Shown here: in pieces, positions 34,182-43,636 of the stretch
Layout of the letters: each line of letters opens with the position of its first letter
Position numbering within the stretch: the stretch's first letter is position 1
DNA from: Streptococcus respiraculi
GTDB taxonomy: Bacteria > Bacillota > Bacilli > Lactobacillales > Streptococcaceae
NCBI RefSeq assembly: GCF_003595525.1
Contig: NZ_CP022680.1
Coordinates: 1,973,501-2,037,500, forward strand
Direction: 5' to 3'
Length of the DNA stretch: 64,000 nucleotides
Translations under genes and position numbers: made by a program
The notes under the pieces: generated by a model
The model's database searches: none
What the model was told of the DNA's origin: nothing
The model's input: only the letters and a program-made list of their open reading frames with translations

Positions 34182-34185
34182 CCAT

Positions 34186-34212
34186 AAAACCCAGTCTTTT
34201 AGGCTGGGCTTT
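34186..34212 (-). terminator. valS terminator
   Basis: On the minus strand CCCAG (34204-34208) and CTGGG (34190-34194) form a short stem followed by TTTTAT. It starts 7 bases after the valS stop. Confidence 0.6.
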
Positions 34213-34218
34213 ATGCAT

Positions 34219-36870
34219 TTATTTCACCAACTTCTCCATCTCTGCAATGCGTTCTTTGGTCGCATCGTATTTGGTTTGGTAATCAAGCTGTTTAGCGCGT
34301 TCTTTTTCGACAACTTCTGGTTTGGCGTTGGCAACGAATTTTTCGTTGGCGAGTTTTTTGCCAACCATGTCGAGTTCTTTTTGCCATTTGGCAAGTTCTT
34401 TTTCAAGGCGAGCCAATTCTTCGTCAACATTAAGCAAATCTGCAAGAGGCAGATAGATTTCAGCTCCTGTGATGACGCTTGACATGGCAAGTTCTGGTGC
34501 GGTTAGGCTTGCGTCAATTTCTAAATGCTCAGGATTTGTAAAGCGTTTGATGTAGTTGACATTTGCCTTGAAGAAATCTTCTAACTGGCTATCAGTTGGC
34601 TTAATTAAGAGCGTGATGGGCTTACTTGGAGCAACGTTGACTTCGCTACGCGCATTTCGAACGGCACGAATCACATCTTTCAACGCTTCTACGCCATTTG
34701 CCGCTGCATGATTTTCAAACTCAGGACGAACCACTGGATAGCTTGCAGTCACAATGCTTCCTTCTGAGATTTGACCAAAGATTTCCTCCGTCACAAATGG
34801 CATGATTGGGTGGAGCAAGCGCAAGATTTGATCCAAGGTATAGAGCAGAACAGAGCGGGTCATGACTTTTTCTGCCTCATTGTCGCTATAAAGCACTTCC
34901 TTGGTCAACTCGACATACCAGTCCGCAAATTCATCCCAGATAAAGTTATAGAGGATGTGCCCAGCAACACCGAACTCAAATTTGTCAAAGTTTTCAGTGA
35001 CTTTAGCAATGGTTTCATTGAGGTTATGGAGAATCCAGCGGTCTGTCACGTTTCCAGCCTCGCTTGCAGCTACTTTTGAGACATTTTCACGCGCCTCATC
35101 AAGATTCAAGCCCTCATTATTCATGAGAATGTAGCGGGAGATATTCCAGATTTTATTGATGAAGTTCCAGCTGGCATCCATTTTCTCATAGCTAAAGCGG
35201 ACATCTTGCCCTGGGGCAGAGCCGTTAGACAAGAACCAACGGAGACTGTCTGCCCCGTACTGGTCAATCACATCCATAGGGTCAATCCCATTTCCAAGAG
35301 ATTTGGACATTTTCCGACCTTGCTCGTCGCGAATCAAACCATGAATCAAGACATTTTTAAATGGACGATGGTCTGTAAATTCAAGGGATTGGAAAATCAT
35401 CCGTGACACCCAGAAGAAAATGATGTCGTATCCTGTGACGAGGGTTGAGGTTGGGAAGTAGCGTTTGAAGTCTGCGTTGTCCTCATCTGGCCACCCCATC
35501 GTTGAAAACGGCCAAAGGGCAGAGCTGAACCAAGTATCAAGTACATCTTCATCCTGAGTCCATCCGTCACCTGCTGGTGCTTCTTCCCCAACATAGATGT
35601 CACCTTCTGCATTGTACCAAGCTGGGATTTGGTGACCCCACCAAAGCTGACGTGAAATCACCCAGTCATGGACATTTTCCATCCATTGAAGGAAGGTGTC
35701 ATTGAAACGTGGTGGGTAGAATTCAACCTTGTCATCGGTTTCTTGGTTACAAATAGCATTTTTCGCCAATTCATCCATTTTAACAAACCACTGAGTAGAC
35801 AAACGTGGTTCAACAACAGCACCGCTACGCTCAGAGTGTCCGACAGAATGCACCCGTTTTTCGATTTCTACAAGGGCACCAAGCTCTTCTAACTTAGCTA
35901 CGACTGCCTTACGAGCTTCAAAACGATCCATGCCTGCAAATTCACCTGCCAAGTCGTTCATGGTTCCATCATCGTTCATGACGTTGACTTGTGGGAGGTT
36001 GTGGCGTTGTCCTACGAGGAAGTCATTTGGATCGTGGGCAGGTGTGATTTTTACGACCCCTGTTCCAAATTCTGGATCCGCATGTTCATCGGCTACGATT
36101 GGAATGGCTTTATTGACAATTGGCAAGATAACGTTTTGCCCAATCAAGTCCTTGTAGCGTGGATCTTCTGGGTTAACTGCGACCGCAACGTCTCCAAACA
36201 TGGTCTCAGGACGTGTTGTTGCAACTTGAAGCGCACGAGAGCCGTCCTCAAGCATATAGTTCATGTGGTAGAAAGCACCCTCGACATCTTTGTGAATCAC
36301 CTCGATATCAGAAAGCGCGGTGCGGGCTGCTGGATCCCAGTTGATGATAAATTCCCCGCGGTAAATCCAGCCTTTTTTATACAAGTCAACAAAGACCTTA
36401 CGAACAGCCTTTGACAAGCCCTCATCAAGGGTGAATCGCTCACGCGAGTAGTCAAGCGATAGGCCCATTTTGCCCCACTGTTCCTTAATGGTCGCAGCAT
36501 ACTCGTCTTTCCATTCCCAGACTTTCTCTAAGAATTTCTCACGACCGAGGTCATAGCGGGTAATGCCTTGCTCGCGCAAGCGCTCCTCGACCTTGGCTTG
36601 AGTGGCAATCCCTGCATGGTCCATTCCTGGCAACCACAAGGTGTCAAAGCCCTGCATGCGTTTTTGACGAATAATAATATCCTGCAAAGTCGTGTCCCAA
36701 GCATGGCCAAGATGGAGTTTACCAGTCACGTTTGGCGGTGGAATCACGATGGAGTAGGGCTTAGCCTTCTCATCTTCAGATGGCTTAAAGACATCTGCCT
36801 CCAGCCATTTAGCATAACGTCCAGCCTCAACCTCGGCTGGATTGTATTTTGGTGATAGTTCTTTTGACAT
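34219..36870 (-). CDS. valS: Valyl-tRNA synthetase
   Basis: Class Ia aminoacyl-tRNA synthetase of 883 residues that charges tRNA-Val. The HIGH-type motif HLGH lies in [15 protein letters not shown], the editing domain is in the middle, KMSKS is in [11 protein letters not shown], and a C-terminal coiled-coil tRNA-binding arm ([19 protein letters not shown]) closes the protein. The start has AAAGGA upstream. It follows a P-loop kinase gene after only 12 bases, and the only T-box leader nearby lies 1.6 kb upstream in front of three other genes, so valS is probably transcribed with them. Confidence 0.98.
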   Translation of the reverse strand: MSKELSPKYNPAEVEAGRYAKWLEADVFKPSEDEKAKPYSIVIPPPNVTGKLHLGHAWDTTLQDIIIRQKRMQGFDTLWLPGMDHAGIATQAKVEERLREQGITRYDLGREKFLEKVWEWKDEYAATIKEQWGKMGLSLDYSRERFTLDEGLSKAVRKVFVDLYKKGWIYRGEFIINWDPAARTALSDIEVIHKDVEGAFYHMNYMLEDGSRALQVATTRPETMFGDVAVAVNPEDPRYKDLIGQNVILPIVNKAIPIVADEHADPEFGTGVVKITPAHDPNDFLVGQRHNLPQVNVMNDDGTMNDLAGEFAGMDRFEARKAVVAKLEELGALVEIEKRVHSVGHSERSGAVVEPRLSTQWFVKMDELAKNAICNQETDDKVEFYPPRFNDTFLQWMENVHDWVISRQLWWGHQIPAWYNAEGDIYVGEEAPAGDGWTQDEDVLDTWFSSALWPFSTMGWPDEDNADFKRYFPTSTLVTGYDIIFFWVSRMIFQSLEFTDHRPFKNVLIHGLIRDEQGRKMSKSLGNGIDPMDVIDQYGADSLRWFLSNGSAPGQDVRFSYEKMDASWNFINKIWNISRYILMNNEGLNLDEARENVSKVAASEAGNVTDRWILHNLNETIAKVTENFDKFEFGVAGHILYNFIWDEFADWYVELTKEVLYSDNEAEKVMTRSVLLYTLDQILRLLHPIMPFVTEEIFGQISEGSIVTASYPVVRPEFENHAAANGVEALKDVIRAVRNARSEVNVAPSKPITLLIKPTDSQLEDFFKANVNYIKRFTNPEHLEIDASLTAPELAMSSVITGAEIYLPLADLLNVDEELARLEKELAKWQKELDMVGKKLANEKFVANAKPEVVEKERAKQLDYQTKYDATKERIAEMEKLVK

Positions 36871-36882
36871 ATCTTGTCCTTT

Positions 36883-37446
36883 CTATATTGTTTCAATATC
36901 CTTTAACTTTTGTAAAATAAGCTGTGCTGATTCATAAGCTGACAAATTTGTATTATTGATTTTATAATAATGCTTCAGAAATTCTGGTGACGATTCTGGA
37001 TTAAATTGTGCGAAATCCATCGTCGATAAAATATCCTGTTCAGACCATTCAACATCGCGTTTCAAAGGCTTACACTGCATACGATGCTCTGTGCGATTTC
37101 GTCGAAGCCTCTCTTCTATGTCTGTCTCCAGTTCAACAAACAAAACCTCTCTTTTATAAGAGTGAAAAACATCTTGAATTTGCTTTAAGAAATCAAGGTC
37201 ATGCGAATCATTAAAATTGATAACAACTGTAAAAATGAGAGAGTGACTATTTTTAGCAAAGACTTCAAAAAAGTCCATTCTAATTTTTTGAATCAATTCA
37301 GTAGCTGCTGAACCATATTCCATAAAGCGCATCACAAAATCAATACTATCATGGTTATGAAATAACGTCATCTTTGTCAATTTTTCAATTTCTTGACCAA
37401 TTGTCATTTTACCTGACGCTTGGGCACCAATTATAACCAAATTCAT
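36883..37446 (-). CDS. P-loop nucleotide kinase-like protein
   Basis: A 187-residue P-loop NTPase with Walker A IIGAQASGKMT near residue 10, a mid-protein strand SLIFTVVINF and a lid-like arginine stretch ERLRRNRTEHR. It resembles small AAA_18/shikimate kinase-like proteins of unknown substrate. The ATG at 37446 overlaps the upstream VOC gene stop (ATGA) and has GGAGG 8 bases before it. Second to last gene of the putative T-box operon with valS. A role in valine metabolism is not apparent. Confidence 0.75.
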   Translation of the reverse strand: MNLVIIGAQASGKMTIGQEIEKLTKMTLFHNHDSIDFVMRFMEYGSAATELIQKIRMDFFEVFAKNSHSLIFTVVINFNDSHDLDFLKQIQDVFHSYKREVLFVELETDIEERLRRNRTEHRMQCKPLKRDVEWSEQDILSTMDFAQFNPESSPEFLKHYYKINNTNLSAYESAQLILQKLKDIETI

Positions 37447-37835
37447 GTTCTTACCTCCCACACTACCTCAATTTTCAGCCTATCTGGGTCTTCAAAAAAG
37501 ACAGCATAATGGTCTGGTCCTCCAGCATGTGGGTAGTTTTCTTCATAGAGTAGAGTTACACCCTCCGAGCGTAAGCGTTCGTGTAGGGAATCAACTTTTT
37601 CCTTGGTTAGAAGCACAAATGCAAGATGATTAAGTCCCGTTCGCTTCCTGTGATAACTTGGCTCTCTGTAATCTTCCTCGGTCTGGACAAAGACGAGGTA
37701 GGTATCCCGATAGCGATAGCTAAAACCCTCTTCCCACTCTTGATCCAGTTCATAGCCCAAGTCTGCAAAAAGCTTATCATAAAAGGCACGGCTAATTGCG
37801 AGATTGGCCACATTGATTTCGATATGATGAAGCAT
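37443..37835 (-). CDS. VOC (glyoxalase/bleomycin-resistance) family protein
   Basis: A 130-residue vicinal-oxygen-chelate fold protein. N-terminal LHHIEINVANLAISRAFYDKLF gives the first metal-binding histidine. LNHLAFVLLTKEKVDSLHERL starts the second half, and YAVFFEDPDRLKIEVV ends it with the usual glutamate. VOC proteins are metal-dependent lyases, dioxygenases or resistance proteins; the substrate here is unknown. The ATG at 37835 follows GGGAG. Coupled to the P-loop gene by a 4-base overlap. Confidence 0.85.
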   Translation of the reverse strand: MLHHIEINVANLAISRAFYDKLFADLGYELDQEWEEGFSYRYRDTYLVFVQTEEDYREPSYHRKRTGLNHLAFVLLTKEKVDSLHERLRSEGVTLLYEENYPHAGGPDHYAVFFEDPDRLKIEVVWEVRT

Positions 37836-37852
37836 GCTATCTCCCACCTTTC

Positions 37853-38452
37853 TTAACTAGCTGGCACATGCCGATTCGCCTCCCACTCTTTCCTCAACAA
37901 TCCGTAAACCAACTCATCACAACGATTACCTTCCACATCCTTTCGGTCACGAATCGTCGCTTCCAAGGTGAAACCGAGTTTTTCAGCAACACGTTTGCTC
38001 TGCTGGTTCGAGCTGTAACAACGGATTTCGACCTTGTGGAGATGAAGAAGAGTAAAAGCGACTTCAATCAGCGCAGCAACTGCTTCTGGCACATAGCCCT
38101 TACCCCAAAAGTCTGGGTGAAGCAAATAGCCAATCTCAAAGACATCATCCGCACGGCGGTGGTTAAAATCACAAGAGCCAATGATACGATCACTCCCTTT
38201 GACGGTAATCCCGTAGCCAGACGGCAGGTCTTTTTCTGCTAGATTCTTGAAATACTTCTTTTCAAGATAATCCCGTTCCTCCTCAAGCGTCGCTACCGGC
38301 GGAAATCCAGCAGGATGACATACTTCAGGCCGGATTTCATAAGCAAACAGATCCTCTACGTCCGCAAGCGTTCGCTGGCGCAGAATCAAACGCTTGGTTT
38401 CCACTTTTGGCAAGGATTTTCCGTCATAAGATTCTAGGATATTAATCATCAT
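37853..38452 (-). CDS. GNAT family N-acetyltransferase (RimJ/RimL-like)
   Basis: A 199-residue acetyltransferase of the Acetyltransf_3 type. ETKRLILRQRTLADVEDLF at the start and EIGYLLHPDFWGKGYVPEAVAALI for the acetyl-CoA loop are characteristic, followed by SNQQSKRVAEKLGFTLEA. RimJ/RimL relatives acetylate protein N-termini or small amines; the substrate is unknown. It is the first gene after the T-box leader at 38480-38674, and the genes down to valS are closely spaced. Confidence 0.88.
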   Translation of the reverse strand: MMINILESYDGKSLPKVETKRLILRQRTLADVEDLFAYEIRPEVCHPAGFPPVATLEEERDYLEKKYFKNLAEKDLPSGYGITVKGSDRIIGSCDFNHRRADDVFEIGYLLHPDFWGKGYVPEAVAALIEVAFTLLHLHKVEIRCYSSNQQSKRVAEKLGFTLEATIRDRKDVEGNRCDELVYGLLRKEWEANRHVPAS

Positions 38453-38479
38453 CTGCCTCTCTTTCTTTCATCACGATAC

Positions 38480-38674
38480 AAAAAATCGTCCCTGCCGTAT
38501 GACAGGGACGAAAGTTCATTTCCGCGGTACCACCCAGATTCGGGACATGCCCGCTCTTATTCTTATTTCTATTCTCAATCCTCAGCAACAAATACTGACA
38601 TCTGTGCGGATTTCTCAACACCACCGCTTTCTGTAACAGACAAACTCATTATCCCTCTGATTGGCTTTATTGTA
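38480..38674 (-). promoter_or_regulatory. T-box riboswitch leader, probably valine-specific
   Basis: The T-box sequence GGGTGGTACCGCGG is at 38522-38535 (minus strand), followed by terminator hairpin CGTCCCTG/CAGGGACG (38487-38510) and six Ts. Upstream lies a Stem I region with TCTGT/ACAGA and GCGG/CCGC pairings. Its 3' side contains GUC and GUU, both valine codons, as specifier candidates. Uncharged tRNA binding favours the antiterminator. The specifier was judged by eye, not folded. Confidence 0.85.
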
Positions 38675-38697
38675 GCAGATTTTCCTAGAAATTGCAA
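38669..38697 (-). promoter_or_regulatory. Promoter of the T-box/valS operon
   Basis: Minus-strand -35 TTGCAA (38692-38697), 17-base spacer and -10 TACAAT (38669-38674), just upstream of the T-box Stem I. Confidence 0.65.
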
Positions 38698-38732
38698 CTG
38701 CTTATGTTGTGAAAATAGCCTTCTCATCTGTC

Positions 38733-40463
38733 TCACTCGTTTTTCCCTTGCCAATCTCTGACCTGCTCCGTATGGTCTTTTACCCATTTCTGAGCAGCCT
38801 TCTTAGCATCCATTCCTTGGTTGATGTCAAGCATGACACTTTCCATATCTTCCTGCGACCAGGTAAAACGATCCAAGACTGCTACAGCTTCTGTCAGGTC
38901 CTTATCCAAGTCTTTTCGAGTCAGGGTATGAATTTCTTCTTCCTGTCCCATACTACCTTTGGGATCTTCTAAGTATTTCAGGTCATATTTTGAAAACATC
39001 CAGTGCGGAGACCAGCCTGTCAGAACAATCTCTTCCTTGTTCTTGATGGCACGCTCTAATTCTGTTGTCATCGCTCCTGTTGAGGCAGAAATCAATTCCC
39101 AATCTGATAAATTACTATACGTTTTCACCGTTTCTTCTGCCGAGGTCATAATCCCTGCACCGGGCTCGATTCCGGTAATTTTTTTACCAGCTTGAGCATT
39201 CAAATCTGCGATGGAAGCAACGGACATATAGCTTGGTACAACCAAACCAGTCTTGACACCTGTCATATTAGGACCAAGATCGGTCAGTTTGTCCTTGTAT
39301 TGTTCGTACAAGGCTCCGTGAGTCGTCGGTAACCAGGCAGATGTTGAAGCATCTACTTCCCCATTTGCAATCGATTGCCATAAGACCGCATTGTCAAGTG
39401 GGGTTAACGCGACCTTGTAGCCCATATCCTCTAAAACAGCGGCTACCACATGGGTGGATGCAATCTCAGAATCCCACTGGACATAACCAAGCGTAATCGT
39501 TTCTTTCTTTTCAGTTGAAAATGAGGTCACTACACGCGCGCCAATCAAGAGAACAAGCCCTGCTAAAGCGGCAAGCCAAGCTAAACGCTTGCGTTTTTTC
39601 TCTTTGGCTGTTGTAGGAGCCTTACGAGAAACAGGTTGATTGAGGGCTTGGGTCATACGATCCATCATCATAGCGAGAATGACTAGCGAAAGACCAGCGA
39701 CAAATCCTGTACCAATATCTGCATGTTGGAGAGCTGATAAGACATCTCGACCAAGGCCTGGCGCTCCAATCATAGAGGCTGTTACCACCATCGACAAGGC
39801 TAGCATAATGGTTTGGTTAATCCCTGTAAAAATAGTCGGTTTAGCGAGAGGTAACTCGACCTTCATTAATTTTTGGCGGGCTGTTCCTCCAAAAGAATCC
39901 GATGCCTCAATCAACTCACTTGGAATTTGGCGAATCCCGTGATGGGTCATCCGAACGGTTGGCGGTAGGGCAAAGATGACGGAAGCAAGGACCCCCGGTA
40001 CCATCCCAATACCAAAGAACGCCACCGCTGGGATGAGATAGACAAAAGATGGCATGGTCTGCATGAAATCCAAAATCGGACCGGTCACAGTGGCAACCTT
40101 CTTGCTTTTTGCCATCCAAATCCCTAGCGGTACCCCAATCACAATTGAAATCAAGCTAGAGACAATGACGAGGGTAATAGTACTCATCAGGTGTTCCCAC
40201 AACCCCTGGTTCCAGATAAAGAGCAAACCGAGGGCAGTTAGAACAGGCAACTGCCATTTTTTCTGGCTAGCTAGATAGGCTACAAATGTCAAAAGGGCGA
40301 TGAGAATGACAGGATGAATAAACAAGAGAGTATCTGTCACTCCTCCCATCAGATCATTGCCGACATGCTGAATCAGGCTAAAAAAGCCTGAAAATGTTTG
40401 CGTTAACCAGTCTGTAAAGGACTGAATCCATTCTGCAACTGGTAATTGATACTTATAATTCAC
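38733..40463 (-). CDS. busAB: Glycine betaine ABC transporter, permease fused to substrate-binding domain (BusAB/OpuABC)
   Basis: A 576-residue fusion. Residues about 50-265 are a BPD-type permease with several helices and the EAA-like loop SFGGTARQKLMKVELPLAKP. After a helix near 300, residues about 320-576 form the extracytoplasmic betaine-binding domain (ITLGYVQWDSEIASTHV, GWSPHWMF with aromatic-cage tryptophans). This is the architecture of L. lactis BusAB/OpuABC, which imports glycine betaine on osmotic upshift. It starts 18 bases after busAA and ends the operon. Confidence 0.94.
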   Translation of the reverse strand: MNYKYQLPVAEWIQSFTDWLTQTFSGFFSLIQHVGNDLMGGVTDTLLFIHPVILIALLTFVAYLASQKKWQLPVLTALGLLFIWNQGLWEHLMSTITLVIVSSLISIVIGVPLGIWMAKSKKVATVTGPILDFMQTMPSFVYLIPAVAFFGIGMVPGVLASVIFALPPTVRMTHHGIRQIPSELIEASDSFGGTARQKLMKVELPLAKPTIFTGINQTIMLALSMVVTASMIGAPGLGRDVLSALQHADIGTGFVAGLSLVILAMMMDRMTQALNQPVSRKAPTTAKEKKRKRLAWLAALAGLVLLIGARVVTSFSTEKKETITLGYVQWDSEIASTHVVAAVLEDMGYKVALTPLDNAVLWQSIANGEVDASTSAWLPTTHGALYEQYKDKLTDLGPNMTGVKTGLVVPSYMSVASIADLNAQAGKKITGIEPGAGIMTSAEETVKTYSNLSDWELISASTGAMTTELERAIKNKEEIVLTGWSPHWMFSKYDLKYLEDPKGSMGQEEEIHTLTRKDLDKDLTEAVAVLDRFTWSQEDMESVMLDINQGMDAKKAAQKWVKDHTEQVRDWQGKNE

Positions 40464-40481
40464 ATGAATCTCCTTTCCACT

Positions 40482-41663
40482 CTACTTACTTGAAGCAAGT
40501 GCCTCAATGACACGACCACGGATAATCACTCCGACCAAGCGTTCCTGATCATCTACCACCGCAAGCGGGGTAGGTGAATCGTGAATCAAGTCAAAAATAT
40601 CCGTAATCAAGGTATCTGGATGCACCCTTTTTACATTCTGATCAAGGACACTTGATAAGTTCAGTCCAGCTTGTCTCGCATCACGCGCAGCTTCTGCCGT
40701 GATAGCTCCTTTCAAGCGTCTACGTTTATCAACCGCTAAGAGCATGGATGTTTCTTCTTTTCGCATGCGGTTAAGCGCTACATTTGGACCGTCAATTTCA
40801 ATATTCGTTGTAAAAGGGGTGGTCATAATATTTTGAGCTGTCAAGACTTTTGATCGGTCTACATCTTCTACGAATTCTCGGACAAAATCATTGGCTGGCT
40901 GGGTCAAAATTTCTTCCCCTGTTCCAATCTGCATAATCTTACCGTCTGCCATAATGGCAATCCGGTCACCGATACGGAGAGCCTCGTTCAAATCATGGGT
41001 GATAAAAATAATGGTCCGTTCTTGCTCAGATTGCAAGTCCAATAATTCATCTTGCATTTCCCGACGAATCAAGGGGTCAAGAGCTGAAAATGCCTCGTCC
41101 ATCAGCAGAATATCGGGGTTATTTGCCAGCGCCCTAGCCAGTCCAACCCGCTGTTGCATCCCTCCTGATAACTGCTCAGGATATTGGTGTCTAAAATCAT
41201 ATAAAGAGGAATTTTTCAAGGCCTGTTCAGCCAAAGCCACCCGTTCTTCCTTAGGAACTCCTCTAACTTCTAGACCAAATTCTGTATTTTCTAAAATCGT
41301 GCGATGGGGAAAGAGTCCAAAGTTCTGAAAGACCATGTTGATTTTTTCCCGACGGATCTGACGAAGAGACTCTTCATCCATCACTGAGATATTGTTACCA
41401 TCAATCAAAATTTCTCCTGATGTCGGCTCAATCAAGCGATTCAACATCCGGACTAAGGTTGACTTCCCAGAACCTGACAAGCCCATGATGACAAAAATCT
41501 CCCCTGCATTGACTGAAAAATTGGCATCATAGACACCGACAGTTGCGCCGGTCTCTTTCAAAATCTCCTGCTTTGATTGACCAGCCTTGACCATCTCCAA
41601 AGCTTGTTTCTGCCGCTTTCCAAATAGTTTTGTCAAGTGTCTGACTTCTAACTTTTTATTCAT
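40482..41663 (-). CDS. busAA: Glycine betaine ABC transporter ATPase (BusAA/OpuAA)
   Basis: The ATPase of the osmoprotectant importer, 393 residues from the ATG at 41663 (AAAGGAGGAG upstream). Walker [11 protein letters not shown], signature QLSGGMQQR and Walker [15 protein letters not shown] are canonical. Two C-terminal CBS domains (about 275-393, including [15 protein letters not shown] and [15 protein letters not shown]) sense ionic strength in OpuA relatives. It is the first gene of busAA-busAB, behind a promoter and leader rich in GTGAC palindromes, and next to busR. Confidence 0.95.
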   Translation of the reverse strand: MNKKLEVRHLTKLFGKRQKQALEMVKAGQSKQEILKETGATVGVYDANFSVNAGEIFVIMGLSGSGKSTLVRMLNRLIEPTSGEILIDGNNISVMDEESLRQIRREKINMVFQNFGLFPHRTILENTEFGLEVRGVPKEERVALAEQALKNSSLYDFRHQYPEQLSGGMQQRVGLARALANNPDILLMDEAFSALDPLIRREMQDELLDLQSEQERTIIFITHDLNEALRIGDRIAIMADGKIMQIGTGEEILTQPANDFVREFVEDVDRSKVLTAQNIMTTPFTTNIEIDGPNVALNRMRKEETSMLLAVDKRRRLKGAITAEAARDARQAGLNLSSVLDQNVKRVHPDTLITDIFDLIHDSPTPLAVVDDQERLVGVIIRGRVIEALASSK

Positions 41664-41687
41664 TAATACTCCTCCTTTTCTGGAACA

Positions 41688-41765
41688 ACATGTGACAACC
41701 TTAACAAAAATAAAGGTTGTCACATGTGACCATCTAATAATAACAATAAGTTGTCACTTTGTCAA
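41688..41765 (-). promoter_or_regulatory. busA promoter, BusR-type motifs and leader hairpin
   Basis: Minus strand: -35 TTGACA (41760-41765), 17-base spacer, -10 TATTAT (41737-41742). The spacer contains GTGACAAC. GGTCACATGTGACAACC follows the -10. ACATGTGACAACCTT (41688-41702) and AAGGTTGTCACATGT (41713-41727) form a perfect 15-bp stem with a 10-base loop, ending about 25 bases before the busAA start. Repeated GTGAC/GTCAC words suit BusR binding. Confidence 0.7.
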
Positions 41766-41782
41766 CCCATACGCTTGCATCA

Positions 41783-41834
41783 AAAAAACAACCCTGCCAC
41801 CAACCGCATGGTTTGGTACAGAGTTGCAGGTTAT
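41783..41834 (-). terminator. busR terminator
   Basis: On the minus strand AACCTGC pairs with GCAGGGTT around an inner stem ACCAAACC/GGTTGGT, followed by seven Ts. It lies about 30 bases after the busR stop and separates it from the busA promoter. Confidence 0.7.
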
Positions 41835-41863
41835 CATTCATACTGCTTCTACTCGCAAGATAG

Positions 41864-42484
41864 CTAAGAAAAGAGATTTCTCATTCGACTTTCTGACAGT
41901 TCATCCCCTACAAAATATAAGGTGTCATGGCGTTCTACCTTGGTGTAAGGACCTGGGGAAACCAAGAGTTGGTCCTCATGGCTAATTGCTACAATGGTCG
42001 CCCCTGTTGAATGCCAGATATTTAACTCACTGAGCGACTTACCATAATTTTCCGATGGTTCTGATAGGGTAAGCTCCATGGGCACAAAGGGTAGTTGTTG
42101 CTGAATATGCTTCGTGCGATTCAAAAAACGATCCATCAAAGAAGTCAGATGGTCAAACTCTCTTTTTTGGGTCTCAATGCTCTGAAAAAGCTCTTTTTTC
42201 ATATCCTGAAGCGAGGCAACATCTTGATAATTGGCTAAAAATTCTTTGGCTTTTGCAATCGAGGCAACGAATGCCCCACTTCCATGGCGAACTTCCATAA
42301 TCTCTAAATCCACTAAGACATTAATGGCCTTTCGAGCTGTTTCAGAAGACACACTAAAATTGCTAGCCAGAGTCGATCGTGCTTGCAATTTTGAACCCAC
42401 AGGATATTTACCACTGACAATACGTTCCGCAATCTCAACGGCTATCTGCTGGTACCTTGGAAATGAAATCTGTTTTTTCGCCAT
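41864..42484 (-). CDS. busR: BusR, c-di-AMP-responsive GntR/RCK_C repressor of betaine uptake
   Basis: A 206-residue regulator: GntR-type winged helix (residues about 8-75, with SETARKAINVLVDLEIMEVRHGSGAF), a coiled-coil linker (95-130), and a C-terminal RCK_C/TrkA-C domain (STGATIVAISHEDQLLVSPGPYTKVERHDTLYFVG). This combination is BusR, which in L. lactis and S. agalactiae binds c-di-AMP and represses busA. Its position directly upstream of busAA-busAB on the same strand supports the assignment. It has its own promoter (42519-42547) and terminator. Confidence 0.93.
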   Translation of the reverse strand: MAKKQISFPRYQQIAVEIAERIVSGKYPVGSKLQARSTLASNFSVSSETARKAINVLVDLEIMEVRHGSGAFVASIAKAKEFLANYQDVASLQDMKKELFQSIETQKREFDHLTSLMDRFLNRTKHIQQQLPFVPMELTLSEPSENYGKSLSELNIWHSTGATIVAISHEDQLLVSPGPYTKVERHDTLYFVGDELSESRMRNLFS

Positions 42485-42518
42485 CGCTACTCCCTATCCT
42501 GCAATTCTATTCCCCATC

Positions 42519-42547
42519 ATTATAGTATAATACGCAACAAAAATCAA
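42519..42547 (-). promoter_or_regulatory. busR promoter
   Basis: Minus-strand -35 TTGATT (42542-42547), 17-base spacer, consensus -10 TATAAT (42519-42524), 34 bases before the busR start. Confidence 0.65.
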
Positions 42548-42583
42548 AGTCTAACGTCCTCTTACTCAGAGAGAAACAAACAT

Positions 42584-42603
42584 CGCTCCTGAGATTAGGA
42601 GCG
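42584..42603 (-). terminator. Hairpin after the lipoylation/ADP-ribosylation operon
   Basis: CGCTCCT (42584-42590) pairs perfectly with AGGAGCG (42597-42603). It lies 13 bases after the lplA stop. The T tract beyond it is interrupted (ATGTTTGTTTC), so it may be a weak terminator. Confidence 0.5.
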
Positions 42604-42616
42604 ACGAGAAATCTTA

Positions 42617-43636
42617 TTAACTAAACATCAACTCCAGCAATTCCTCTGCTGAAACCTTGCCGAAATAGCGGGCCACATCGATGGTCTCCAAGACAGCACG
42701 AATGTCGTCTTTTTCCATTTTATGTCCCACCAAAGCCTGCTCGACTTCTGTCACATCTCCTTTTCCGAAGAAATCTCCGTAGATTTTGCAATGGGCAATT
42801 CGACCCTTGTCAATATCCAAATGAATCTCAATGGTTCCTGCTGCAAATCGACCGTCTCTGTGATAACTGTATTGAGGGGAATTGCCATAATTCCATTCCC
42901 AGTTTTTGTATTTATCTGCGACCAACTGATCAATGGCAGCCCAGTCTTCATCGGTTAACACATAGCGTTTGGCTTCTTCCATGCGTTCAATTCCCAACAA
43001 CTTGCAGGTCATTAGGTTTTTAAATTCATCGGTTGTGATGTTTTGGTACTCTTCTGCCAAATAGGGACGAATGCTGCCAACACGACTTCTGACCGATTTA
43101 ATGCCTTTGGATTCAATTTTCTTCCGATTTGGATGAAGCACGCGCTCCATCGCCTCATAGTCTACATCCAAGAGGAGCGAGTACCCGCCGTAGACCCGAT
43201 TGTTAGAAATGGTCATGGCAGCACCAGAAACCTTTTTACCTTCAATCACCAAGTCATTGCGACCTGTCTGCTCGACCTGTGTCACGCCTAGTTCATTGAG
43301 AGCACGGATAGCAGGGGCGTAAGCCCGTTTGAAATCTCCAAAAATGCCATTGTCCTGAATCAAATAGCAAACGTTGACTGCACCAGAATCCACATAAACC
43401 GCACCGCCACCTGTGTCACGGCGGACTAGCAAGATATTGTTTTCCTTAAGGTAATCCTCGTTAATCTCTACAATGGCATTTTGAAACTTACCAATTTCTA
43501 CCTTTGGCTCACAATAATAAGGGAACAAAATATCATCATCTAAAAAGACGTGTTGCTGAACGTAGACTTGCATGGCAAGGGCAACTGCGCCATCAGCGAT
43601 ATATTGCCCATTTCGAATAGGTTCAATGAGATACAT
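42617..43636 (-). CDS. lplA: Lipoate--protein ligase A
   Basis: A 339-residue ligase that activates lipoate with ATP and transfers it to a carrier lysine. The N-terminal catalytic domain has [21 protein letters not shown], the conserved LplA loop, and [17 protein letters not shown] with the binding lysine. A C-terminal accessory domain (from about 250, [22 protein letters not shown]) is present as in full-length LplA. Last gene of the operon; its start overlaps the SirTM stop by 14 bases. In related operons this LplA lipoylates GcvH-L so that SirTM can modify it. Confidence 0.95.
   Translation of the reverse strand: MYLIEPIRNGQYIADGAVALAMQVYVQQHVFLDDDILFPYYCEPKVEIGKFQNAIVEINEDYLKENNILLVRRDTGGGAVYVDSGAVNVCYLIQDNGIFGDFKRAYAPAIRALNELGVTQVEQTGRNDLVIEGKKVSGAAMTISNNRVYGGYSLLLDVDYEAMERVLHPNRKKIESKGIKSVRSRVGSIRPYLAEEYQNITTDEFKNLMTCKLLGIERMEEAKRYVLTDEDWAAIDQLVADKYKNWEWNYGNSPQYSYHRDGRFAAGTIEIHLDIDKGRIAHCKIYGDFFGKGDVTEVEQALVGHKMEKDDIRAVLETIDVARYFGKVSAEELLELMFS

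Noticed and set aside
34771..36414. Several plus-strand frames of 75-141 codons within valS
   Set aside because: valS is intact across the whole interval; these arise from its codon bias.
40891..41328. Long plus-strand open frame opposite busAA
   Set aside because: It is an antisense shadow of the well-supported busAA gene; its translation is low-complexity and resembles no protein.
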